A DNA stretch of 64,000 nucleotides from Gilliamella sp. ESL0443 (GCF_019469165.1 NZ_CP048263.1:1674001-1738000); one strand, 5' to 3'; shown: positions 22,001 to 31,368, counted from the first letter of the stretch. Notes: a model not told the origin generated them from the sequence alone. Made by a program: numbers and translations.

Positions 22001-22224
22001 TAACTATTACTAACAACACTTACCATACCTAGAACAATATAAGATAAGAAAACTATAGGTTTTAAAACTGCTTTTTTCTTACCTATAATATCCGTTTGAG
22101 TATTCGTATCTTTTTTTCTTTGACTCTTACCTGAAATAGCTTGATGTGATTTAACAATTTCAGACACCACAATAAATAATCCACGAGCTTGATTAAAAAC
22201 AATTCGATAAAAATTTTTATTCAT
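19057..22224 (-). CDS. Two-partner secretion filament, FHA/hemagglutinin-type TpsA
   Basis: 1055-residue exoprotein. The N-terminus is an extended signal peptide of the ESPR kind (NKNFYRIVFNQARGLFIVVSE), then a basic stretch, a hydrophobic core (VFLSYIVLGMVSVVSNSYA) and cleavage near residue 76. The TPS secretion/haemagglutination domain follows (about 77-330; KFTQFDVSKDGLILNNS and NAAGITCNGCGFINADRTTL). The rest, about 330-1045, is beta-helix repeat of roughly 20 residues rich in N-x-G, D and K. It ends soon after the repeats in DNNQNTIIEN, with no cysteine-rich pretoxin, VENN motif or C-terminal toxin, and no immunity gene follows. It is therefore an adhesin-like filament or a truncated CdiA relative. 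The TpsB partner lies 737 bases upstream. Confidence 0.88.
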   Translation of the reverse strand: MNKNFYRIVFNQARGLFIVVSEIVKSHQAISGKSQRKKDTNTQTDIIGKKKAVLKPIVFLSYIVLGMVSVVSNSYAGGVVVDPSAGKNQRPNVQELNNGTTQVDIVSPTKGGISHNKFTQFDVSKDGLILNNSLTDTNTELAGNINGNKGLKNNARVILNEVNSNNPSQLLGSIEVAGQNAQVVIANAAGITCNGCGFINADRTTLTTGKPIMEDGELKGYDVRQGKIEIQGDGLRSGGQNYTDLISRSVSINAKLWADNEVNIVTGKNKVSADLSKVERQGADSNADKPEFALDVSALGGMYAGKITMVGTENGVGVRNQGKIYTNAGSINITTDGKVVNENIIDAVGDVSLRSKGNAIENNGKIKSLNKNISLASYHEIKNNGTLQARENVNFSSGSWTGNNGVITAGKTVTAQGNEFNNGFGATIDAQDIDVTSYITKNTGDMKVKNNIDIKSELTQNQGNMSADNEVHIASKEIINDYGGSISAKHILLQGDKLFNRSKAHASEDLTVHVLDVTNSGELSSNKQVSVVSNIFETINSAGLVKGQNVQFKADKLVNKGVIYSNNNLNILTHEFGNQKDIIAGNQLNIKSDSLINDWYGNIVANNADINAIKLINYGKIEPIENLELEVDYLENIGKLQAKQDLKGYVLTLHNRDGATIEGRNVNLEGDTLDNKGQIRAENVLDLAFKKIDNYAKIFAKNQVNLNTEYLNNDHGSSIESEHIVKIQAHDFQNRSQIKSADLIEIKAKKEFNNRRYTTEDGTKVIGTLNSGDIKINTESGVNTGEIIASKKAIIFGDSFKNDWYGVIKGGDITISGNKFDNYGSARAEHNFYINSTDVMNASNLLSREYLTINSTNFTNNSTGILKSDKQIDLRGDNILNNGLIDTIKAVINAKNFKNDWLGVIKGADISIAGDKFENYGNANALHNFDINSTNVENHNKLYSANYLRFDSNNVKNYRSGELSSNWQIDIKGNQIHNEGSILANHAININGKNIKNDGKLKSNIHIRLSGDKFENSSQGSMITETIHGNMVDFINKGYMQGDFVDNNQNTIIEN

Positions 22225-22961
22225 AGTATTTCGCCTTTCATCTTATTTTGTTATTCAAATGTCTAAACAAAAAGTTATTATTTCCAATAAAAACGATTTA
22301 TTTACAACGATTAATATTTACCACAAAATAAATTGCAAATAATTAATTAGTTACTTACAACTTATAACAATATGATTTATTTATCTTTTATAACCAATAA
22401 ATAAAACTATATTTTTAGAGAACTACTTTTACTACAAACTTAACTTTAACTATAAAATATAATCCTTTTTCCTAGTTACCATTAAATCCAATTTATTTTT
22501 ATGAAAGAGTTATTTAAATTATCTATAAGATATTCAAAGAAAAACTAAAGCATCAATTGTTATTTACTTTATTTAAAAAGGGGAAAGGATATTTAGCATC
22601 CAAATAGGCAAATTAAAACTTAATCGCCATTTATTGAAGACAAATTAAATGTGATCAATAAAAAGTCTCCTTTTTAATATTACTCATACCATAAAACCAT
22701 ATTACTTAGTTGTATTACGTTACTGACATTAATAAATATTAAAAATTACTAAAACTTTTTACTACAATTTGATAATTAAAAAATCAATTAATTCTTGATA
22801 AATAGTATTGTTTCTTTTGACAAAAGCCTAAAAAGCTATTGCATACATTATAATAATACTCAATATAACATAAGATAAAAGATTTTTTCATTATTTATAT
22901 ACATAGTTTTTATTTGTTTTCTAACTAATTCTTAGTTTATGACCAAAAAAGACAAAAAATA
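22225..22961. other. Long AT-rich gap between tpsB and tpsA
   Basis: 737 bases with no credible ORF on either strand, very A/T rich. tpsB and tpsA are normally close together, so the length suggests tpsA has its own promoter and a regulated leader, or that a small gene was lost. I see no repeat or RNA gene in it. Confidence 0.45.
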
Positions 22962-24668
22962 CTAGTAAGTCCAATTTAAATAAAAGGCAACCGTTAAATG
23001 ATTTGTTTTAAAATTATCCGGTTTGTGCAAAGGTACTCCAGCAAATACATCATAATAGACATTAAATTGTTGACCTCTTATACCTAGTGCCGAACCAACA
23101 AGTCGTTTACCGCTCAACCGTTCTGAATTTCGCCCACTAACTTGCCCAGCATCTAAGCCAAAGTATAATTGTTGCCTTATAGGCATTTGCCAAATCAAAT
23201 CATTACGCAGATACCAGCCATTATCAGCCGTCAACATTTGCTCGCCATCAAATCCTCTAACAGTCCAACGGCTTCCGATCGAAAATCGATCAGGCGGTGT
23301 TAATTTATTACCTCGTGTCATTTGACCGTTATAATCAAGACTATAAGCAAAATTCTGATTACCTAGATTAAATGGAGCATAAAATGAAACATCAAACTTA
23401 AAAATATTAGTCAAGGCACTGGCTATATTTATCTCTTCTTCTCGAGCTTTTTCAGCACCGAACCATCGCACTCCTTTTTGATACCATACATCAACATCCA
23501 AAGTCATATCGTCAATATAATGACGATGTTGTAAACCTAATTTCCAATTAGTTGTTTTTCGACGCTGATTTTCAAGTTCAAGATCATTCATAAAGTTGTG
23601 AGATTGTCTTAAGTTAATACCATAACTTAAAGTTGTTTTTTGTGTTGAACTACGGTGCAATACCCGGCTAATCTTGAAATTGTAATTTTTACTTCGACCT
23701 TTGTATTGATAATCTACAATACCTGGGATATTTTGGTGGTAGGTATTACCATAAATTAAAGTTTCAAACATCCAATATCCATAAGGAACTGAATAAGAAA
23801 AATAATAATCACGGTTACCATATTTGTCTTTATTTTCTAGATCATGATCACCTGAAACATAAAATGAATCACTAAGGCCTAGAGGATTATCTAAATAGAG
23901 CGTTAATCCGCCTAGATATCGACCCGTATCTTTAGTGCCCGAGTTATCTACAGACATCCCTACCCGCCAAAACTTTGATTGATTGCGCTTTATAACAATT
24001 TCGGTTTCCCCTTCTTTAGCACCAGGGATTAACTCGATTTTAGCATCTACAGTAGGAATTCTTTGTAAATTCTCTAAACCTTGTTCAAGTGCCCGTAAAT
24101 TAAGTAATTCACCACTTCTTAAAGGAATACTGGTATACAAATTTGCATAGGTATCACTACCTTCTGAATAGTCTATACTTTTTACGGAACCCTTTAAGAT
24201 TAATAGAGTGAAAGTACCCTGTGATAAATCTTGTTGTGGAGCAACTACACGAGTAGTAATAAAACCATAATTAATAAGTTGGTTTTGCAATTCGGTCATC
24301 AATAAATTTAGACCCTGACTACCTAAACATCGCCCTTCGGCTTGCTTTGTTAAAGGACTTAATGGAACATAAAATGGTAAAGTTTCCTTTTCTAATAACT
24401 TAACATGGGAAATAGGGAAACATAATTTTTCTTCTGGAAAATCAATATTATTAATTTTCTTTAATGGGGATAATAAATTAACATCAGGCGTTTTGGGGGA
24501 TAGCGCTTCTTCCGCTGCTTTTTGCCGTTCCTGTTGATAAATTAGCTGTTTGTCACTAACTTTTTGATTTTGAATGGTTACTTGAGAATCCGCCCCAACA
24601 TAACCAGAAAGAATAAAGCCTACTACAATAACTGATAACTTCCTGACATTCATCATTTTCTTTACCAA
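22962..24668 (-). CDS. TpsB outer-membrane transporter (ShlB/FhaC/HecB family)
   Basis: 568-residue two-partner secretion pore. Signal peptide at about residues 8-26 (LSVIVVGFILSGYVGA), an N-terminal helix/linker, a POTRA_2 domain (about 90-160, with GFITTRVVAPQQDLSQGTFTL), a second POTRA (KSIDYSEGSD... QRIPTVDAKIEL), then a 16-strand barrel. WTVRGFDGEQML near residue 465 carries the VRGF tip of loop L6 found in the Omp85/TpsB superfamily. The chain ends in alternating hydrophobic residues (AFYLNWTY) as barrels do. It exports the TpsA encoded downstream on the same strand. Confidence 0.93.
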   Translation of the reverse strand: MVKKMMNVRKLSVIVVGFILSGYVGADSQVTIQNQKVSDKQLIYQQERQKAAEEALSPKTPDVNLLSPLKKINNIDFPEEKLCFPISHVKLLEKETLPFYVPLSPLTKQAEGRCLGSQGLNLLMTELQNQLINYGFITTRVVAPQQDLSQGTFTLLILKGSVKSIDYSEGSDTYANLYTSIPLRSGELLNLRALEQGLENLQRIPTVDAKIELIPGAKEGETEIVIKRNQSKFWRVGMSVDNSGTKDTGRYLGGLTLYLDNPLGLSDSFYVSGDHDLENKDKYGNRDYYFSYSVPYGYWMFETLIYGNTYHQNIPGIVDYQYKGRSKNYNFKISRVLHRSSTQKTTLSYGINLRQSHNFMNDLELENQRRKTTNWKLGLQHRHYIDDMTLDVDVWYQKGVRWFGAEKAREEEINIASALTNIFKFDVSFYAPFNLGNQNFAYSLDYNGQMTRGNKLTPPDRFSIGSRWTVRGFDGEQMLTADNGWYLRNDLIWQMPIRQQLYFGLDAGQVSGRNSERLSGKRLVGSALGIRGQQFNVYYDVFAGVPLHKPDNFKTNHLTVAFYLNWTY

Positions 24669-24977
24669 AATTATAATATTTATGCTTTTGTGCTGTCATA
24701 TGTTAAAACGATTACATGATTTAGTCTATAAAAAGAATCAATCAAAAATTAATGATACATAAAAAAATAAAGTTTAAAAACATCAATTCATCAATAAGAG
24801 AAGTTAAATAAAAAAGGTTAATAACTCTTCTTTTTTTGAGGTAATCGGCGATATTTAGATATATAAAAACATTGATGAATATTTCTTAAATCAGCGCACC
24901 ATGAAAAAAACTAAATTTTATTTATCTTTATTTAAGAAAAAATGATAATGAAATTATTACCTTTGAAATTAAAAAAA
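24669..24977. other. Intergenic region between rspR and tpsB
   Basis: 309 AT-rich bases that should carry the tpsB promoter on the minus strand and the 3' end of rspR. I find no clear hairpin, gene or repeat. Confidence 0.4.
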
Positions 24978-25661
24978 TTAATCAACAAACCATTCATTAT
25001 GCTGTTGTGATACTATTTTTATCGTTTTTAATATAGTTGATAAATGCTCATGAAGTGCAAGTATTGCCATTTCTGGATCATGCTTTTTTAATGCAATAAC
25101 AATTTTTTCATGCTGTTTAACTAGATCTTCTGGTGGGGATATATCTTCTAAAGTAAGGTATCTGACCCTGTCCATCATTGCTTTGATATTTTCGACGGTG
25201 TCCCATGCCATGGGACAATCAACAACATTCATTATAATCTGATGAAATTCATCATCTTTTTCAAGAAAATAACCAATATCTTTATGTTTGTTAGCTTCAA
25301 TTTGTTCTTTTAAATTTTTTTCAAGTAATAAAAGATCTGAATCATTAATTTCTTGTGCTGCGCGTTTAATAATTGCACACTCAACAGCATCACGAATAAA
25401 TTGACCATCAATTACTTTTTTAACAGATATTTTACTTACAAAGGTGCCACGTTGTGGAAGAATTTGGACCAATCCAGCTTCTGCTAGTTTAATAAAAGCT
25501 TCACGAACTGGTTGGCGTGAAACATTAAATTGACCCGAAATGTCTTTTTCAGACAATAAAACACCTGGTAATACTCGGCAAGTGATAATGGCCTTTCTTA
25601 ATTGGCGATATATTTGTTGATTAACAGGTTCTGAGATAGTTAACGCTTCAGATTTGAACAT
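24978..25661 (-). CDS. rspR: GntR/FadR-family regulator, RspR (YdfH) type
   Basis: 227-residue regulator. The winged helix-turn-helix at about residues 12-75 contains LSEKDISGQFNVSRQPVREA and LVQILPQRGTFVSKI, and an FCD effector-binding domain follows (about 85-215; residues around DDEFHQIIM and the histidines near HEKIV and LHEHL are the metal/ligand positions of that fold). It aligns with E. coli YdfH/RspR, the repressor of rspAB, throughout. It lies behind the ydfI-like gene but a strong terminator separates them, so it probably has its own promoter and represses the adjacent operon. Confidence 0.88.
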   Translation of the reverse strand: MFKSEALTISEPVNQQIYRQLRKAIITCRVLPGVLLSEKDISGQFNVSRQPVREAFIKLAEAGLVQILPQRGTFVSKISVKKVIDGQFIRDAVECAIIKRAAQEINDSDLLLLEKNLKEQIEANKHKDIGYFLEKDDEFHQIIMNVVDCPMAWDTVENIKAMMDRVRYLTLEDISPPEDLVKQHEKIVIALKKHDPEMAILALHEHLSTILKTIKIVSQQHNEWFVD

Positions 25662-25743
25662 ATATTACTTTCAAAAAACAAATTACAAGAAAAGAGAATA
25701 TAGGGGATTTTTGAATATAAGAAAAGTTTTTTATTTAATAATA

Positions 25744-25775
25744 AAAGTGCAATCATCTAAAGATGATTGCACTTT
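25744..25775 (-). terminator. Terminator at the end of the rsp operon
   Basis: A 15-bp perfect stem AAAGTGCAATCATCT (25744-25758) with AGATGATTGCACTTT (25761-25775) and a two-base centre, followed on the minus strand by TATTATT. It lies 19 bases after the stop of the fructuronate-reductase-like gene. Confidence 0.85.
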
Positions 25776-25793
25776 GCTTATTAATTAGTGGAA

Positions 25794-27275
25794 TTAAAAA
25801 TTTTGAGTTATTTGTTTAACTGTCTCTTTCGCTCCTATGTCTCTTAAAGAATGATAAGCTTTAGTTACCTGTGCAATAAACAATGGATTTTGGGGTAGAT
25901 CCTCTCCAAAAACATGTTTTAAAGATAACAGCGCATTAACTCGATCTTGATTATCAGAACTATTTAAAACAAACTCTTTTAATTTCTCAGCTGCTGGATC
26001 GCAAACTTCAATAACGTTACCACTATCATCCACGCCACTAACATAACGCATCCAAGCTGCAATACCTAAAGCTAAACAATCAAATGGTGTACCATTAGCC
26101 AAATGATATCTAACAGAATCAAGCATACGTTGAGGAAGCTTTAATGTTCCATCCATTGCGATTTGCCATGTACGATGTTTTAAACCGGTGTTGCGATATC
26201 GATCTAGTAATGAATCAGCATAAGCTGACAAATCAACATTTTTCACCCGTAATGTAGTTGCTTGCTCATTTAACATTAAATGCCTAGCTGCTTTAACATA
26301 ATTAGGATCTTGCATACATTCATCAATATGCATATAACCAGCTAAATAACCTAAATAAGCGAAAAATGAATGGCTACCATTTAACATACGCAATTTCATC
26401 TCTTCATAAGGCAGTACATCATTAACTAATTCTGCTCCTGCTTTTTGCCACTCTGGACGACCAGCCACAAAATTATCTTCAATCACCCATTGTCTAAATG
26501 GTTCACCAGCAATACCTGCCGGATCATCAATACCACCAAGTTGTTTTTTTATTTTAGCCATTGTTTCTGGCGTTGCAGCGGGTACAATTCGATCAACCAT
26601 TGTTGATGGGAAAGTAACATTTTCCTCAATCCATTGCGCTAAACTTTCATCGCGCTGCTTAGCCAAGGCTAACACAACATTACGAGTAACATGTCCATTT
26701 TCTGGCATATTGTCACAAGACATAACTGTAAAAGGTTTTAAACCTTGCTCTTTACGTAAACGTAGGGCTTCTACAATGACACCAGGAACAGATTTGGGTG
26801 TATGTGGATTAGTTATATCATGAATAATCAATGGATTATTAGTATCAATTGATGCCGTTGATGGTAGATAGCAATAACCTTTTTCGGTTACAGTGATTGA
26901 CACAATTGCAATTTCTGGACGAGTCATCACATCTAAGACTTTCTGAATTCCATCAACATCTGCATGTAATGCTTCTTTTGCAATACCTACAACACGAGTA
27001 TTCCAGTTGTCATAAGACATTTCACACACACTAAATAAACAATCTTGTTGTTTTAAATCTTGAATTTGTGCTTCACCACCTATCAAGTTAACTTCACAAT
27101 ATCCCCAATCGCTATCATATTGCGCAGCCAATATATCTGCATAAATAGCTTGATGAGCACGATGAAATGCCCCAAAACCAAGATGAACAATTTTGGTTTT
27201 AATTTTGCTTCTATAATAAGTTGGAACAACTACCTCTTTAGGTAGTTGTGATAAAGTTTGATTCGATAATCTCAT
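25794..27275 (-). CDS. ydfI: Mannitol dehydrogenase family oxidoreductase (UxuB/YdfI type)
   Basis: 493-residue NAD-dependent polyol/hexonate dehydrogenase. The nucleotide-binding segment KIVHLGFGAFHRAHQAIY is near residue 30, and VMSCDNMPENGHVTRNVVL near 190 is the family signature. The catalytic lysine segment MKLRMLNGSHSFFAYLGYLAG is near residue 300. Relatives interconvert D-fructuronate and D-mannonate; with a mannonate dehydratase in the same operon, mannonate formation is the natural role. E. coli has the same gene (ydfI) at the end of rspAB-ydfJ. It is 12 bases after the transporter gene. Confidence 0.9.
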   Translation of the reverse strand: MRLSNQTLSQLPKEVVVPTYYRSKIKTKIVHLGFGAFHRAHQAIYADILAAQYDSDWGYCEVNLIGGEAQIQDLKQQDCLFSVCEMSYDNWNTRVVGIAKEALHADVDGIQKVLDVMTRPEIAIVSITVTEKGYCYLPSTASIDTNNPLIIHDITNPHTPKSVPGVIVEALRLRKEQGLKPFTVMSCDNMPENGHVTRNVVLALAKQRDESLAQWIEENVTFPSTMVDRIVPAATPETMAKIKKQLGGIDDPAGIAGEPFRQWVIEDNFVAGRPEWQKAGAELVNDVLPYEEMKLRMLNGSHSFFAYLGYLAGYMHIDECMQDPNYVKAARHLMLNEQATTLRVKNVDLSAYADSLLDRYRNTGLKHRTWQIAMDGTLKLPQRMLDSVRYHLANGTPFDCLALGIAAWMRYVSGVDDSGNVIEVCDPAAEKLKEFVLNSSDNQDRVNALLSLKHVFGEDLPQNPLFIAQVTKAYHSLRDIGAKETVKQITQNF

Positions 27276-27287
27276 TATTTCTTCCGT

Positions 27288-28640
27288 TTAATTTTTACTA
27301 TCTGCCGCATCATGTAAGTCAGCTAAATCACGATCTTTTACCTCAGGCATAAGAATAGCCGAGATAAGACCAATACATGAGTAAACAATAATCATAGCCA
27401 CAATTGGCCACCAATCATTTACCATTTTACAGAAAATTCCAGCCAGAATTGGGCCAAATCCTACGGCAATTAAACCACCTGCTTCTTTAGATATTGCCAT
27501 TTGGGTGAATCGATTTCGAGCACCGAACATTTCGGCCATGGTGATGTTTTCTAGGGCAAATAAACCTAAAACTGCAATATTATGAATGAGAATCAAACAT
27601 AATGTAATAGTATTTACAGAATGATTTATATCTACAATGATAGATAACATTGGGTATGCTAGTATAATTGCAGACAATGTTAGTATTATATAAGGAATTT
27701 TTCGACCAATCTTATCTGATAACCAACCTAAGAAAGGAATAGTCAAGAAGCCGACAATTGAACTAAACATAATTGCATCAGTTGGAATACTTTTATTAAA
27801 TAATAATGCTTGCACTAAATATCCCGCTAAGAAAGTTTGGATTAGCCCAGAATTTCCTGCTTGACCAAAACGTAATCCTGTAGCTAACCAAAATGATTTA
27901 CTTTTAAACATTTCAAGTAATGAGATATGTTTTGTAACATCATTATCATTTTTTAGCGTATTAGTATCATTAACCTCATCAAATACAGGGCTTTCTTTTA
28001 AATTCATTCTTAACCAGATTGCAAAAATCATAACAATAACACTTGCTATAAATGGAATGCGCCAACCCCATGCAACTAATTGATCTTTATCTAATAAAAA
28101 GAACATAAATGCCCATATTGCTGTTGCACTTAATGTCCCACAGTTAGTTCCCATTGCAACTAATGAAGAAATTACTCCTCTTTTCCCTTTCGGTGCATAT
28201 TCAGCGAGCATTGTTCCTGCACCAGAAATTTCAGCACCGGCACCTAATCCTTGAATTATACGTAAAATAACCAACATCAATGGCGCTAAAATACCTACTT
28301 GAGCATAAGTTGGTAGTACACCAATTAACGTAGTACATACCCCCATCATGGTAATAGTAATGAATAGAACTTTTTTACGACCGATAGCATCACCCATGCG
28401 ACCAAAAACGAAGGCACCAATGATTCGTGCAACATAACCAGCACCATAAGTACCCATTGCTAAAATCAACGCCATAATAGCAGATTGTTCTGGAAAGAAA
28501 ATTTCATGAAAAACTAAAGCAGCACCTAAAGAATATAATTGAAAATCCATAAATTCTAAAGCTGTTCCTAACCAACCTGATACTGCAGCTTTAACTAAAT
28601 CCGAAGTATCCCTCTCACACTTATTTCCTATATTATTCAT
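27288..28640 (-). CDS. ydfJ: MHS-family sugar-acid transporter (YdfJ type)
   Basis: 450-residue major facilitator of the metabolite:H+ symporter group with twelve membrane segments. The MFS motif is FGRMGDAIGRKKVLF after helix 2, with GWLSDKIGRKIPY as its repeat in the C-terminal half. LALENI/FGARNRFTQMAISKEAGGLIA near the end matches E. coli YdfJ. By context it imports a hexuronate or hexonate used by the adjacent enzymes. The tail is charged and cytoplasmic (KDRDLADLHDAADSKN). Confidence 0.9.
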   Translation of the reverse strand: MNNIGNKCERDTSDLVKAAVSGWLGTALEFMDFQLYSLGAALVFHEIFFPEQSAIMALILAMGTYGAGYVARIIGAFVFGRMGDAIGRKKVLFITITMMGVCTTLIGVLPTYAQVGILAPLMLVILRIIQGLGAGAEISGAGTMLAEYAPKGKRGVISSLVAMGTNCGTLSATAIWAFMFFLLDKDQLVAWGWRIPFIASVIVMIFAIWLRMNLKESPVFDEVNDTNTLKNDNDVTKHISLLEMFKSKSFWLATGLRFGQAGNSGLIQTFLAGYLVQALLFNKSIPTDAIMFSSIVGFLTIPFLGWLSDKIGRKIPYIILTLSAIILAYPMLSIIVDINHSVNTITLCLILIHNIAVLGLFALENITMAEMFGARNRFTQMAISKEAGGLIAVGFGPILAGIFCKMVNDWWPIVAMIIVYSCIGLISAILMPEVKDRDLADLHDAADSKN

Positions 28641-28697
28641 ACTGTTCTCTCTTTTAATATTTTATCTAAAAAGGTTTTTCACAAGACTTTTTTAGTG

Positions 28698-29714
28698 CTA
28701 ATTAAAGGTCAATAAAACTTTGCAGCAATGTTTCTGATCTTTTTCAAAAGTTTCAATCGCTTGAATTACTTGGGTATAATCAAATTGATGTGTGATTAAC
28801 TTTTTGGGGTCGATTAATTTTTTCTTTAACCAATCGATAACAACTGGAAACTTATTCGCATTTAATCGAGAAGAAAAAATAGATAACTCTTTACTGGTTA
28901 TCCCTTGTTGAGTAATTACACAAGGATCACTTGAAAAGCCCATGATTAGGATCCTTGCTGCAGGGGAGGCAATAGAAATTGCTTCTGGCAAAATCGAAGG
29001 ATGACATGCAGCGTCAATTATAATTGTCGGTTTAATATTAAGTTTTTCTAATTCATTTTTCAGTGATAGATTAGTATTATTGATAACTTTATCTGCACCG
29101 CTGGTTTGTGCCATAGCCAACCGTTCATCAATTCGATCGACAACGATAACTTGTTTAACTTTATAAACATTTTTTAGCGCTTGTACTGATGTTAGTCCCA
29201 TTGGACCTGCACCATAAATTAAAGCAACATCATTTTCAGCTGGTTTCAAATGACTAGTAGCATTCGCTGCAATAGTAAACGGTTCAATCATTACAGCAAA
29301 TTCATTACTAATGTCATCTGGAATCGGATAGGCATTTTTGCTTGGCACTGTTGTATATTGACTAAATCCACCATCACGGTGAACGCCTAAAACAGTCAAA
29401 GATGTACAAACATTGGGACGGCCAACTGAACAAGGATAACAACAACCACAGCTAATGACGGGATCGACAGAAACACGTTCACCAATTCTTGATCGATCTA
29501 CTCCTTCACCTACTTCATCAATAACACCAAAAAATTCATGTCCTATAACTCTTGGGTATTTTGCAAATGGGTTGTGCCCTCGATAAATATGACTATCTGA
29601 ACCACAAATGCCAGCTAGTTTAACTTTGACTCTTACTTCACCTTTAGCTGGTTGAGGAAGTTCACGTTCCTCGATTTCCAGTTCATTAGGTTTTTTTACA
29701 ACGATACTTTTCAT
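28698..29714 (-). CDS. rspB: Zinc-dependent alcohol dehydrogenase family protein RspB
   Basis: 338-residue medium-chain dehydrogenase. Catalytic zinc ligands are in GICGSDSHIYRGH and IGHEFFGV; structural zinc cysteines are in VISCGCCYPCSVGRPNVC; the Rossmann glycine motif is YGAGPMGL near residue 168. It aligns with E. coli RspB (a sugar-acid or hexitol oxidoreductase by homology). It follows rspA by 15 bases. Confidence 0.9.
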   Translation of the reverse strand: MKSIVVKKPNELEIEERELPQPAKGEVRVKVKLAGICGSDSHIYRGHNPFAKYPRVIGHEFFGVIDEVGEGVDRSRIGERVSVDPVISCGCCYPCSVGRPNVCTSLTVLGVHRDGGFSQYTTVPSKNAYPIPDDISNEFAVMIEPFTIAANATSHLKPAENDVALIYGAGPMGLTSVQALKNVYKVKQVIVVDRIDERLAMAQTSGADKVINNTNLSLKNELEKLNIKPTIIIDAACHPSILPEAISIASPAARILIMGFSSDPCVITQQGITSKELSIFSSRLNANKFPVVIDWLKKKLIDPKKLITHQFDYTQVIQAIETFEKDQKHCCKVLLTFN

Positions 29715-29729
29715 ATAAGCTCCCTCAAT

Positions 29730-30944
29730 TTACCAATTCCACAACGTGCCATCTTCTAAACGAGCAATTGGCAAATAAGCGGGGTTGTATGGATATTTAG
29801 CTGCTAGTTTTTCATCAAAATCGATCCCTAAACCTGGTTTGTCACTTGGGTGCATATAACCATCAGTAAAGGTCCAGTTTGGTGAGAAGACTTCTAGCAT
29901 TTGCTCTGAGTAACCCATAAATTCTTGAACACCAAAGTTAGGTACCCACATATCAAAATGAAGTGCAGCTGCATGACAGATTGGTGATAAATCTGAGGGG
30001 CCATGAGAGCCTGTTCTAACTTGATAAAGCGACGCAAAATCAGCTATTCGACGCATATGAGTTATACCGCCTGCATGGGTTATTGTGGTTCGGATATAGT
30101 CAATAAGCTGTTCTTCAATTAACTGTTTACAGTCCCAAATACTGTTAAATACTTCACCTACGGCAATTGGTGTTACGGTGTGTTGGCGAATTAAGCGGAA
30201 ACATTCTTGATTTTCAGCTGGTGTTGGGTCTTCCATCCAAAATAGGCGATAGTCTTCAACACTTTTACCAAATCGAGCTGCTTCAATTGGTGTTAAACGA
30301 TGGTGCATGTCATGCAATAAATGTTCGTTAAAACCAAATTTATTTCTCACTGCCTCAAATAATTTTGGTGTGAAATCAAGATATTTGTCTGTTGCCCAAA
30401 ACTGTTCTTCTGGATAGTTACCTCGTGTTGCTGGTTCGTAAGCTAAGTTTTTACCTTTACTTTGACCGTAAGTGGTTTTCATTCCTGGTATGCCACACTG
30501 TACTCGAATGGCCTTAAAGCCCATTTCTTTATGTTTAGCATAATCATCTAAGGCTTCTTCAATATCTTTACCTGTGGTGTGGCAATACACCATTACACCG
30601 GTACGAGAAGCTCCACCTAATAATTGATAAAGTGGCATATTGGCAACTTTACCTTTGATATCCCATAACGCCATATCTATGGCTGATATCGCTGACATTG
30701 TCACAGGTCCACGACGCCAATAGGCACCTTTATAGAAATATTGGAAAATATCTTCTATTTGACTGGCATCTCGCCCTATTAATTGTGGGCAAAGATGATC
30801 TTTAAGATATGATGCGACGGAAAGTTCACGTCCATTGAGCGTTGCATCACCTACTCCATATACGCCGTCATCTGTCGTTATTTTTAGTGTGACAAAATTC
30901 CTTCCTGGACTACAAACAAAAACTTCTGCTTTTACAATTTTCAT
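29730..30944 (-). CDS. rspA: D-mannonate dehydratase family protein RspA
   Basis: 404 residues from ATG 30944, which has GAGGT six bases upstream and gives the exact length and start ([20 protein letters not shown]) of E. coli RspA; an upstream in-frame ATG at 30977 is less likely. It is an enolase-superfamily acid-sugar dehydratase: the ManD-type GRNFVTLKI capping domain, barrel metal ligands in [24 protein letters not shown] and IAVGEVFNS, and the HGPSDLSP segment. ManD relatives dehydrate D-mannonate to 2-keto-3-deoxygluconate, although E. coli RspA itself has low activity. It is first in rspA-rspB-ydfJ-ydfI. Confidence 0.93.
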   Translation of the reverse strand: MKIVKAEVFVCSPGRNFVTLKITTDDGVYGVGDATLNGRELSVASYLKDHLCPQLIGRDASQIEDIFQYFYKGAYWRRGPVTMSAISAIDMALWDIKGKVANMPLYQLLGGASRTGVMVYCHTTGKDIEEALDDYAKHKEMGFKAIRVQCGIPGMKTTYGQSKGKNLAYEPATRGNYPEEQFWATDKYLDFTPKLFEAVRNKFGFNEHLLHDMHHRLTPIEAARFGKSVEDYRLFWMEDPTPAENQECFRLIRQHTVTPIAVGEVFNSIWDCKQLIEEQLIDYIRTTITHAGGITHMRRIADFASLYQVRTGSHGPSDLSPICHAAALHFDMWVPNFGVQEFMGYSEQMLEVFSPNWTFTDGYMHPSDKPGLGIDFDEKLAAKYPYNPAYLPIARLEDGTLWNW

Positions 30945-31368
30945 TGAATACCTCATAAATAATTTCTGTAGCAACAAATTAATTTATTAAATACTACCAT
31001 ACAAGTAGATTAGTATATTTTTGTGAGTAAGATCACATTAAGAAAAAATATGACAAAGAAAAAAGTGTTTTTAATATGCTTTTTAAAAGAAACGTTTAAG
31101 TAGGGATATGTTATGCTTTGAGCATTATTGACGGTGGAATATCATTTATTTTATATACCATCCAATGTTATAGATGGTTTCGATCCCCTAAATTTTTACT
31201 TAAATTGTATTGAGAAAATACGTTCCTCAAAATTTCAAAAAAAGTTGAGGAACGGGGTTTTTGAAAGCTTATATATAAACTGCTTTATGTGATATCCCTT
31301 TTTATAATAGAATCATCTGTCACATTTCAAACCTTCATTTTTTAAAATAATTAGTATTGGATATAATT
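30945..31368. other. Divergent region between rspA and pabA
   Basis: 424 bases that should hold the rspA promoter with the RspR operator and the pabA promoter. A CCATC/GATGG mini-hairpin lies around 31160-31180 and a terminator-like hairpin at 31221-31254 precedes pabA. No ORF is credible. The structured part may be a 5' leader or a small RNA on the plus strand. Confidence 0.45.
31221..31260 (+). terminator. Terminator-like hairpin upstream of pabA
   Basis: A 10-bp perfect stem CGTTCCTCAA (31221-31230) with TTGAGGAACG (31245-31254), loop of 14, followed by GGGTTTTTG on the plus strand. No annotated plus-strand gene ends here; the next gene, pabA, begins about 110 bases later. It could end a small RNA or attenuate pabA. 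Confidence 0.55.

Noticed and set aside
19057-22224. CDI toxin-immunity system
   Set aside because: No VENN motif, no toxin domain at the C-terminus and no small immunity gene downstream.
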